Source: Candidatus Scalindua arabica (GTDB taxonomy: Bacteria > Planctomycetota > Brocadiia > Brocadiales > Scalinduaceae). From it: a stretch of 47,355 nucleotides of DNA. The position numbers and the translations under genes were made by a program. The notes under the pieces were generated by a model, which was not told where the DNA came from, ran no database searches, and was given only the letters and a program-made list of their open reading frames with translations. Every line of letters starts with the position of its first letter. Positions within the stretch are counted from its first letter, which is position 1. Shown in pieces: positions 41,655 through 47,355 of the stretch. The DNA lies in NCBI GenBank assembly GCA_018263435.1, contig JAANXD010000057.1:1-47355 (forward strand). Direction: 5' to 3'.

Positions 41655-42701
41655 ATGTTAAAAGACTATAAAGGCGCCTGCCATATACATACAGAGTATT
41701 CCGATGGAAGTATTCCTGTTTCTGACGTAATAAAAAGTGCTCAGGATGCCGGTCTTGACTTTGTGATATTGTCAGATCACAATACTTTCTTGCCGAAGCA
41801 AGACGGCTGGGAAGGCTGGTATGACGACCTGTTAGTGATTGTCGGTATGGAGGCTTCACCCCGGCGTGATGGTCATTTTCTGACACTTGATACACAACCG
41901 TTAACCGATAACAGGTATGTTAATCCAGAGAAGTACAAGGATATGACGTCTAAAGATTGTCTTGATGATGTTGTCAGTAACGGGGGAACAGCGTTTATCG
42001 TTCATCCTCTTGGTAAGAGGAAAATATCTTTTAGCATAGTCTTGGAGGAGTGGCATGACTGGGAACATAATGGATTTGCTGGTATTGAGATATGGTCTTA
42101 CATGCATGACTGGATTGATGATCTCAAGCTGTCAAATCTCTGGCACTTCTATAAAAATCCAAATTTGCAGTTAAAAGGTCCTGATCCAAAATTGTTGTCT
42201 ATATGGGATGAATTGGGGCAGAAGAGGAGGGTAGCTGGCATCTCCGGTCTTGACGCACATTACAGGAAGATCCCGTTTACGAAAAAGGCGTTTTTTACCT
42301 ATGAAGAACTTTTCAAAACAATTCGTACCCACGTCCTTCTGGATAGTAAATTAGCTAAGTCTGATGAAGCAATTCAATCTGTTTGTGATGCGCATAAAGA
42401 GGGCAGATGTTATGTGTCTTTTGATTTACTGGAGGATGCTACAGGCTTTAATTTCTTTGCCTATTCTGGAGACAGGACTTATTATATGGGTGATGAGGTC
42501 TTTAACATTGAGAAAAAGATTCATTTTCGTATCAAATCTCCGCGCCATGCCAAGATTAAACTCCTGAGAAATGGGAAAATATATAGTGAACACGAAGGTA
42601 CCACTTTAGAATTTTCAAGTGCTGAAAAGGGCGTCTACAGGGTTGAGGCATACATGGAAGGCAGACCCTGGGTCTTTACAAATCCGATCTACGTTAGATA
42701 G
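41655..42701 (+). CDS. PHP-domain metal-dependent phosphoesterase-like protein
   Basis: A 348-residue protein. The PHP metal motifs are visible: GACHIHTEYSDGSIPVSDVI, then ILSDHNTF, GMEAS, FIVHPLG and GISGLDAH. The final 80 residues look like a beta-rich domain (IHFRIKSPRHAKIKLLRNGK). The substrate is unknown; PHP proteins act on phosphoesters of nucleotides or sugars. It starts ten bases after the inverted repeat and precedes radC on the same strand. Confidence 0.85.
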   Translation: MLKDYKGACHIHTEYSDGSIPVSDVIKSAQDAGLDFVILSDHNTFLPKQDGWEGWYDDLLVIVGMEASPRRDGHFLTLDTQPLTDNRYVNPEKYKDMTSKDCLDDVVSNGGTAFIVHPLGKRKISFSIVLEEWHDWEHNGFAGIEIWSYMHDWIDDLKLSNLWHFYKNPNLQLKGPDPKLLSIWDELGQKRRVAGISGLDAHYRKIPFTKKAFFTYEELFKTIRTHVLLDSKLAKSDEAIQSVCDAHKEGRCYVSFDLLEDATGFNFFAYSGDRTYYMGDEVFNIEKKIHFRIKSPRHAKIKLLRNGKIYSEHEGTTLEFSSAEKGVYRVEAYMEGRPWVFTNPIYVR

Positions 42702-42753
42702 TAGAATGTGTCTTTGTGTGAGGATTAGTATTTCAACATGGATGTGAAATATC

Positions 42754-43494
42754 ATGACAGAAAAGTCCAAAGATAAGGTTTATGAGGACTCAATAAGTAA
42801 CTGGCCTGAAGAAGAGAGGCCGAGAGAAAGGTTATTAAAATCTGGTCCTCATTCATTAACAAATGCCGAGTTGCTCGCAATACTACTACGTGTTGGCGTA
42901 AAAGGGAAAAGTGCTGTCGATCTGGCGAGGCAGATAATCAGAGAGGCGAAGGGTTTGAGAGGTCTGGACAAACTGGAGGCAAAAGATTTGTTCAGTATTA
43001 AAGGTTTAAGTGACGCAAAGATTGCACAAATTAAGGCATCAATAGAGCTGGGGAAAAGGATTCTTGAGGAATCAAGAACGGTGGAGGGTATAGCTTCATC
43101 GTCAAGGAAAGCCTATGATCTGCTTTTTCCGAGGATGAGGGATATGAAGAAAGAGGTATTCAGAGTAATATTTCTCAATAGTCAAAACCAGGTCATAGAT
43201 ATAGTTACTGCCCATGAGGGTACTGTAACGATGAGTAGTGTGTATGTAAGGGAGATTATCAATCTGGCAAATAAGTTTGGTGCTGCAGCAATGATCTTTG
43301 CGCATAATCATCCATCCGGTGAGCCTAAACCAAGCAGTGAAGACAAGGCGATTACCGAAGAACTTGTCTTTGCAGGCAGGATTATGAAGATAAAGGTATT
43401 AGATCACATTATAATCGGCGAGGAAAAGTATTTCAGCTTTGCAGACGAAGGTTTAATAAAACGTTATAATACAAGCTATGACATGAAGAAGTAG
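42754..43494 (+). CDS. radC: RadC/MPN-domain protein (DNA-repair family)
   Basis: A 246-residue JAB/MPN+ protein. An N-terminal helix-hairpin-helix region (LFSIKGLSDAKIAQIKASIELGKRI) is followed by the MPN domain with the JAMM zinc motif HNHPSGEPKPSSED (H184, H186, D197). Family members are named for a repair phenotype, but the biochemical role is unsettled and they often occur in mobile or defence regions. Parts of this gene recur downstream: its last codons and 3' flank at 44382-44500, and the JAMM-coding segment at 46469-46536. Confidence 0.94.
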   Translation: MTEKSKDKVYEDSISNWPEEERPRERLLKSGPHSLTNAELLAILLRVGVKGKSAVDLARQIIREAKGLRGLDKLEAKDLFSIKGLSDAKIAQIKASIELGKRILEESRTVEGIASSSRKAYDLLFPRMRDMKKEVFRVIFLNSQNQVIDIVTAHEGTVTMSSVYVREIINLANKFGAAAMIFAHNHPSGEPKPSSEDKAITEELVFAGRIMKIKVLDHIIIGEEKYFSFADEGLIKRYNTSYDMKK

Positions 43495-43585
43495 GGGCTA
43501 ATTGGACACGGATATCCCCGGATAAAAAGCACCGAGGGCAAGACGCAGATTTTAAGGATTTATGGCTTTCTTGCCGGTTACCGCT
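43463..43585. repeat. radC 3'-end repeat, original copy
   Basis: Runs from GTTATAATACAAG in radC through the stop codon (ATGAAGAAGTAG) into GATATCCCCGGA and AAGGATTTATGGCTTTCTTG. A diverged copy at 44382-44500 lies on the far side of the PIN/DUF6364 module. Confidence 0.7.
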
Positions 43586-43704
43586 GATTCAGGTTACGCC
43601 TTAGTGTGCTACTTCAGTTTTTCGTTAGAAATAAAAAAGTAAAATAACGGTTGAAATACACGTGTTAATATAATATAATTGCACGTAATGAAAGGATGGT
43701 AATT

Positions 43705-43953
43705 ATGAATACTAAATTAACGTTAACTATTGATGATAATATAATCAGTGAAGCCAAGAAATATGCAGCGCAAAGAAGGATTAGTTTGTCTAAATTAGTT
43801 GAGTTCTACTTTTCATCTCTTACCAGTAGCGCTACCAAAAAAGCTGAGAAATTACCACCAGTTACTTCAGCACTTTATGGAATGGTAAAAAATGTTAAAG
43901 TCGCTAATGACAGAAAAGCGCTTGAAGATGCTTTGGTTGATAAATATCTATGA
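43705..43953 (+). CDS. DUF6364-like antitoxin
   Basis: About 82 residues. It starts MNTKLTLTIDDNIISEAKKYAAQRRISLSKLVEFYF, a ribbon-helix-helix DNA-binding pattern. The ATG at 43705 is preferred over 43696 because AAGGA lies about nine bases upstream. Its stop overlaps the PIN toxin start (ATGA). It likely neutralises the toxin and represses the pair. Confidence 0.85.
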   Translation: MNTKLTLTIDDNIISEAKKYAAQRRISLSKLVEFYFSSLTSSATKKAEKLPPVTSALYGMVKNVKVANDRKALEDALVDKYL

Positions 43954-44378
43954 AAAAGGAAAAGATATTTATCGATACAGATATTTTTCTGGATACAATC
44001 CTCAAGCGTAAGCCTCATTATGAGTTCTCCAACAAGCTTATAGGCCTTTGTGAACAGGGCGAAGTTGATGGTTTCACTTCGAGTCTTGTAATAGCAAATA
44101 TTTATTATATTGTGAATAAACTTACAAGCCATGAAAAAGCGCTACAATCTATAAGCAAAATCAGGTCAATAATAAAAGTCTTACCCTTTACTGATAAAGA
44201 GATTGGTGAGTCCATAAATGGAGGATTCAAAGATTTTGAGGATGGCGTTCAGTATTTTATCTCTGTAAATAATAAAATATCCCACCTTATTACCCGCAAT
44301 ATAAAAGATTTCAAGAAAGCGAATATCAGTGTGTTATCTCCTCAGGACTATCTACAATCTTTAAATGTTAAACAATAG
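43950..44378 (+). CDS. PIN-domain ribonuclease toxin (VapC-like)
   Basis: A 142-residue PIN nuclease. Acidic active-site residues appear in IFIDTDIFLDTIL (first Asp pair), in the central TSSLVIANIYYI region, in FKDFEDGVQYF and in LITRNIKDF. It cleaves RNA in characterised relatives. It forms a type II module with the upstream RHH protein, and the whole module is bracketed by direct repeats derived from the radC 3' end. Confidence 0.88.
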   Translation: MKKEKIFIDTDIFLDTILKRKPHYEFSNKLIGLCEQGEVDGFTSSLVIANIYYIVNKLTSHEKALQSISKIRSIIKVLPFTDKEIGESINGGFKDFEDGVQYFISVNNKISHLITRNIKDFKKANISVLSPQDYLQSLNVKQ

Positions 44379-44381
44379 GAT

Positions 44382-44500
44382 GTTATGATACAAATTTTGA
44401 TATGAAGAAGTAAAATCTAATGCTGATATCCCCGGACAAAAAGCGCCGAGGACAAGACTCAGATTATAAGGATTTATGGCTTCTTGCTGGTTCAATATTG
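44382..44500. repeat. radC 3'-end repeat, second copy
   Basis: Matches 43463-43585: GTTATGATACAA, ATATGAAGAAGTAA, GATATCCCCGGAC, CAGATTATAAGGATTTATGG. It repeats the last codons of radC and its flank beyond the PIN toxin gene. A shorter piece, CGCAGATTATAAGGATTTAT, recurs at about 45457-45476. Confidence 0.7.
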
Positions 44501-44660
44501 AAAAGCTGGGTTTAGCTCTGTTGATTGAACCTAAACGTTTTAGTTCAGGCTGAAAGTCGTACCGAAGGCAGATCTGCCTAAGGCATGGCCTGAACCAGCG
44601 TTAGGAAGAAGTCTCTTATCTGTGTGTATCTGAGAAAATCTGCGTACTATTATTATAACC
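44405..44660. repeat. dispersed element related to 12665-12880
   Basis: Contains GTTGATTGAACC, AAACGTTTTAGTTC and the end ATCTGTGTGTATCTGAGAAA then ATCTGCGTACTATTA, matching the copy near plsC with several differences. It overlaps the radC 3'-end repeat on its left. Confidence 0.55.
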
Positions 44661-44830
44661 TTATTAAGATACTCAAGAAAGTTCCTAAAGTAACATACTT
44701 GACATACAACTCTTGTATTTATAAAGTACAAATCTGATACACATGATGTCTTATTATTAGTTGCAAAATTGGATAGTATTACAGTTGTGGCGAAATACGG
44801 AAATTTGTAGTTCTTAAAAAAAATATTTAG
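44640..44830 (+). promoter_or_regulatory. duplicated TA promoter, upstream copy (orphan)
   Basis: About 190 bp nearly identical to 46579-46768. It includes TTGACA at 44699-44704 and TATAAA at 44720-44725, overlapped by the imperfect palindrome TTGTATTTATAAAGTACAA. The antitoxin gene that follows the second copy is missing here, so this copy is orphaned or drives the following parDE-like pair over a longer leader. Confidence 0.6.
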
Positions 44831-44974
44831 TTGACAATTTGCAGAACAAAATACTCTATTATCTAACAAGATAAGTACCGTCTAACATAAAGAAACGTGG
44901 TGCCAGATTCTTTCTGTTTTACAAGAAAATCATAGAAATAGGTTAAGCGAAAAGCTGGAAAATAAGGAGGAAGT

Positions 44975-45160
44975 ATGAGGATAAAAGAAATTGCTATTAA
45001 ATCAATTAAGGAACTTCCTGATGAAGTAACATGGGAGGATATCAAAGGGAGAATTGATTTTATTGCCGGTGTACGTAAAGGGTTGACGGAGCTTGATGAA
45101 GGTCGCTATATCGAACATGAAGATATCAAGAGAGAATTAAAAGAATGGATTTCAAAATAG
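44975..45160 (+). CDS. ParD-like antitoxin
   Basis: A 61-residue acidic protein (IKELPDEVTWEDIKGRIDFIAGVRKGLTELDEG), typical of small antitoxins partnered with ParE/RelE toxins. AAGGAGG lies seven bases upstream of the ATG. It overlaps the toxin gene by 16 bp. Confidence 0.8.
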   Translation: MRIKEIAIKSIKELPDEVTWEDIKGRIDFIAGVRKGLTELDEGRYIEHEDIKRELKEWISK

Positions 45161-45441
45161 TCTGGTCTCCAACGGCACGATTAGACCTTAGAGATATTGT
45201 CTCGTTTATTGCAGAAGATGATCCTGGAATAGCCGAGAGATTTGGACTAAAAATTATAGATTATGCTGAAAGAGCGTCACGATTTCCAAAAGCAGGGAGA
45301 ACCGTTCCTGAATTCCGTGATGACAAACTGCGCGAATTTATATTCCACTCTTATAGAGTAATTTATAGAGTAAACGAAGAAAATAAAATAATCGAGATTG
45401 CAAGAGTTTGGCATGCTGCGAGAGGAATTCCAAAAATTTAA
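45145..45441 (+). CDS. RelE/ParE-family toxin
   Basis: A 98-residue toxin. Motifs are VWSPTARLDLRDIVSFIAEDDP, then RFPKAGRTVPEFRDDKLREFIFHSYRVIYRV and IEIARVWHAARGI. The SYRVIYRV strand is diagnostic of ParE-type proteins, which poison gyrase or act on mRNA. It overlaps its antitoxin. Confidence 0.9.
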   Translation: MDFKIVWSPTARLDLRDIVSFIAEDDPGIAERFGLKIIDYAERASRFPKAGRTVPEFRDDKLREFIFHSYRVIYRVNEENKIIEIARVWHAARGIPKI

Positions 45442-45616
45442 TAGTACACTGATAAACGCAGATTATAAGGATTTATGGCTTTTAGTTGCTGAATTCAATG
45501 ATATCACAATAGCGGTGTTATCTAATTGTCAACTGTAAAGACTCTCTTGTGTTATTATCAAAAGAGTAAAATAAAGCAAACATCGAAATAGCTTTGCATT
45601 TTAAGGAATTATAATT

Positions 45617-45946
45617 ATGAAGCTTTCTACAAAAGAAAGAGAGATAGTTGAAAGATTCAGACAAATAATAGAGGACAAACTCCCTGTTGAAATTATTGAT
45701 GTATTGGTATTTGGCTCCAAGGCAAGGGGAGATGCGACTAATGAATCAGATATTGATGTTATGGTAATCACATTATCAAACGATTGGAAAATAGGGGATG
45801 AAATCAGAGAGATTGGTTATGGGATAGACGATGAAATAGATTATAAGCTATCAATTCAGGTTATTTCAAAAGCACATTTCGATTATCTAAGACAAAACAA
45901 TTTCCAGTATGTTAAAAATATAGAGAATGAAGGTATTACGGTATGA
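45617..45946 (+). CDS. MNT-type nucleotidyltransferase antitoxin
   Basis: A 109-residue minimal nucleotidyltransferase. The active site is VFGSKARGDATNESDIDVMV, the GSX10DXD motif. In characterised HEPN/MNT (type VII) systems this enzyme adds AMP to a tyrosine of the HEPN toxin. AAGGA precedes the ATG. It overlaps the HEPN gene by four bases. Confidence 0.9.
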   Translation: MKLSTKEREIVERFRQIIEDKLPVEIIDVLVFGSKARGDATNESDIDVMVITLSNDWKIGDEIREIGYGIDDEIDYKLSIQVISKAHFDYLRQNNFQYVKNIENEGITV

Positions 45947-46347
45947 AGCATACTTATGGGGAAGAGATACGGCTCGAAATAGAGAGAAGTAAAAAAGCAC
46001 TGGATGCTGCTAAAAAACTTTTCGAGGAGGAACTGCTTGAAGATGCTATTTCTCGTTCTTATTATTCGGTTTTACACGCGGCAAAGGCGGTTTTGCTTGG
46101 AGAGCATATAATGGTGGATTCACATGAAGCAGTAAAAAGGCTCTTTGGTATGCATATAGTCAAGACAGGAAAAATGGATACTAAATTCTCAAAGATTCTT
46201 AGAGAAGCGCAGGACGACCGTTTTTTGGCTGATTACGATGTGTCATTTTCACCTGAAGTAGAACGTATAGAGAAGAGAATTAAAGACGCAGAATATTTTT
46301 TAGATGCAATGAGTTCATATCTTAAACAAAAGGATATTGATTCTTAA
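45943..46347 (+). CDS. HEPN-domain toxin
   Basis: A 134-residue helical protein. The HEPN RNase motif RX6H is visible as RSYYSVLH (in SRSYYSVLHAAKAVL), and tyrosines next to it are candidate AMPylation targets. It is coupled to the MNT gene by ATGA. Together they are a type VII HEPN/MNT module. Confidence 0.9.
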   Translation: MKHTYGEEIRLEIERSKKALDAAKKLFEEELLEDAISRSYYSVLHAAKAVLLGEHIMVDSHEAVKRLFGMHIVKTGKMDTKFSKILREAQDDRFLADYDVSFSPEVERIEKRIKDAEYFLDAMSSYLKQKDIDS

Positions 46348-46468
46348 CAATAATAACTATTTATTCCAAAGTCCATATTTCAATCTAGTGTTATAGGCGC
46401 AAAGATATCCTGATCTAACAAGTTAGCTTTTGTTTCCCAAAAGAGAATAAAGGGCAGGCAAATAAAAG

Positions 46469-46536
46469 GGCAAATAAGTTTGGTGCTGCAGCAATGATCT
46501 TTGCGCATAATCATCCATCCGGTGAACCTAAACCAG
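46469..46536 (+). pseudogene. radC internal fragment
   Basis: Reproduces 43266-43333 with about one substitution over 60 bases. It encodes the ANKFGAAAMIFAHNHPSGEP segment that holds the JAMM histidines. It has no start, no upstream part and no continuation, so it cannot be functional. It lies between the HEPN gene and the duplicated promoter. Confidence 0.85.
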
Positions 46537-46578
46537 TGGCAGGAAAAAGCCTTTTATCTGTATTTATCTGCGAAAAAT

Positions 46579-46768
46579 CTGCGTCCTATTATTATAACCT
46601 TATTAAGATACTCAAGAAAGTTCCTAAAGTATCATACTTGACATACAACTCTTGTACTTATAAAGTACAATTCTGATATACATGATGTCTTGTATTAGTT
46701 GCTAAATTGGATAGTATTACAGTTGTGGCGAAATACGGAAATTTGTAGTTCTTAAAAAAAGAATTTAG
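46579..46768 (+). promoter_or_regulatory. duplicated TA promoter with operator-like palindrome
   Basis: TTGACA (46638-46643) and TATAAA (46659-46664, spacing 15) with the perfect inverted repeat TTGTACTT-ATA-AAGTACAA at 46652-46670 covering the -10. This suits autoregulation by an antitoxin or TA complex. A leader of about 110 nt precedes the antitoxin ATG. The near-identical copy is at 44640-44830. Confidence 0.65.
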
Positions 46769-46777
46769 GAGGTAACA

Positions 46778-46996
46778 ATGCAAAATGGTATTAAAGTAAA
46801 TAATATCCTTCAGGAAGTTTCTAATCTTACTTTAGAGGAACAAGATTTTATTGTAAATACGGTAAATAAACGCATTCATGAGGCAAGAAGAGAAAAGATT
46901 GCTGAGAGAGGAAAAGAGGCTGAAAATAATCTCAGTAATGGAAATGTTATTACTGGTACGGCAGACGATTTAATGAAAAGAGATGGTGATGATTGA
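46778..46996 (+). CDS. probable antitoxin of unknown family
   Basis: A 72-residue charged protein (EVSNLTLEEQDFIVNTVNKRIHEARREKIAERGKEAE) ending in an acidic DDLMKRDGDD. AGGAGG lies just upstream. It overlaps the next, RelE-like gene by eight bases. The context (palindromic promoter, paired toxin) supports antitoxin function. The exact family was not identified. Confidence 0.7.
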   Translation: MQNGIKVNNILQEVSNLTLEEQDFIVNTVNKRIHEARREKIAERGKEAENNLSNGNVITGTADDLMKRDGDD

Positions 46997-47213
46997 ACTT
47001 GTTTGGGATGCGCCATTCATTCGGATTTTGAAGAAATGGAAAAAGAGGCATCCTGATTTGATTGCAAATTTTCATTCAAGATTAAAATTGTTTGAGTCAA
47101 CTGTAATGACCCCTAACTTGAAAAGATTTCATTTTCCTCTTGATTTTGATGCTTACCTGAGTATTATAATCCCTAGTTATTCTATACTACAAGGTTTCAT
47201 ACCACACAGATAA
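46989..47213 (+). CDS. RelE-like toxin, apparently truncated
   Basis: About 74 residues starting IELVWDAPFIRILKKWKKRHPDL, typical of the N-terminal half of RelE/YafQ-like toxins. Beyond LFESTVMTPNLK the usual strands (a YRV-type strand and final catalytic residues) are absent and the sequence reads FHFPLDFDAYLSIII before a stop. It is probably a degraded toxin. The ATG at 46989 is preferred to 46983. Confidence 0.6.
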   Translation: MIELVWDAPFIRILKKWKKRHPDLIANFHSRLKLFESTVMTPNLKRFHFPLDFDAYLSIIIPSYSILQGFIPHR

Positions 47214-47286
47214 ATATACCATCGGATGATGGATATGCTTTTCATATATAACCTTATTTTCAAAACCTTTGTAAAGGCACAAACTT

Positions 47287-47355
47287 TTGAGCAAGATAAT
47301 CCTTTTTTTTCTTTTTTTTGTTCTTATATTCTCACCTGTATTTGCCGAGGATAGA
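47287..47355 (+). CDS. start of an exported protein (partial)
   Basis: A TTG start with AAAGG about ten bases upstream, open to the window edge. It reads MSKIILFFLFFVLIFSPVFA then EDR: a short basic n-region, a hydrophobic core and an A-x-A-like cleavage site, i.e. a signal peptide. The rest is outside the window. Confidence 0.55.
   Translation, partial: MSKIILFFLFFVLIFSPVFAEDR

Larger units (their letters stand above)
44379..44974. other. 596-bp gene-free segment between TA modules
   Basis: Composed of the radC 3'-end repeat copy (44382-44500), a dispersed element related to 12665-12880 (to about 44660), an orphan copy of a TA promoter (44640-44830) and the leader of the next module, with TTATCTAACAAGATAA, an operator-like inverted repeat, at about 44857-44872. 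Confidence 0.65.

Noticed and set aside
46494-46676. 60-residue plus-strand frame starting IFAHNHPSGEPKP
   Set aside because: It is the duplicated radC fragment running into promoter DNA. It lacks the rest of the MPN domain.

Overview
The window is a piece of bacterial chromosome, AT-rich by eye, with the standard genetic code and mixed ATG/GTG/TTG starts. It has no rRNA, CRISPR array or intact transposase. The content suggests a planctomycete-like anaerobe, possibly of the anammox lineage: sigma-54, MetF beside a large flavin/FeS electron-transfer protein, a 2-hydroxyacyl-CoA dehydratase-type protein, acetyl-CoA synthetase, and many small toxin-antitoxin (TA) modules and palindromic repeats. 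That assignment is inference; no rRNA or unambiguous marker is present.

Layout. 1-1540: right end of an integrated element (excisionase-like HTH protein plus tyrosine integrase) whose integrase stop codon lies inside tRNA-Arg(ACG). 1531-6869: a conserved information-processing block: tRNA-Arg(ACG), tadA, two tRNA-Ser genes, a large Alu-domain-type SRP RNA, dnaX, ybaB, recR and rpoN. 6901-14590: housekeeping genes (lipoprotein, D-aminoacylase-type amidohydrolase, HtrA protease, cysteine desulfurase, nitrilase-family amidase, PlsC, ProC). 14591-16260: repeat-rich DNA around a Uma2 gene. 16261-19749: exopolysaccharide genes (GT4, undecaprenyl-phosphate sugar transferase, EamA transporter). 19894-23173: metF and a 693-residue GltD-like/ferredoxin/MvhD-like fusion. 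23412-24955: nucleotidyltransferase pair and BrnTA, each followed by a group II intron-end-like repeat. 25379-29535: tRNA-CAT, SxtJ/DUF5989/carbamoyltransferase set, small proteins and a DUF4258/DUF2283 pair. 29627-34382: glyS, xer recombinase, phosphomannomutase. 34383-36540: probable oriC with dnaA. 37146-43494: ugd, acs, 2-hydroxyacyl-CoA dehydratase-like gene, PHP protein, radC. 43463-47213: four TA-type modules interleaved with duplicated fragments of radC and of a promoter. 47287-end: start of an exported protein.

The genes serve four themes: DNA replication and repair (dnaX, ybaB, recR, radC, xer, dnaA/oriC); translation and protein export (tRNAs, tadA, glyS, SRP RNA); surface polysaccharide (GT4, sugar transferase, Ugd, phosphomannomutase, carbamoyltransferase); and one-carbon/acyl-CoA metabolism (MetF, its flavoprotein neighbour, Acs, the dehydratase-like protein). 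The most unusual parts are the radC-associated TA array, the integrase/tRNA-Arg junction, the A9 run in dnaX, the AT-only palindrome in oriC, and two copies of a MITE-like element.
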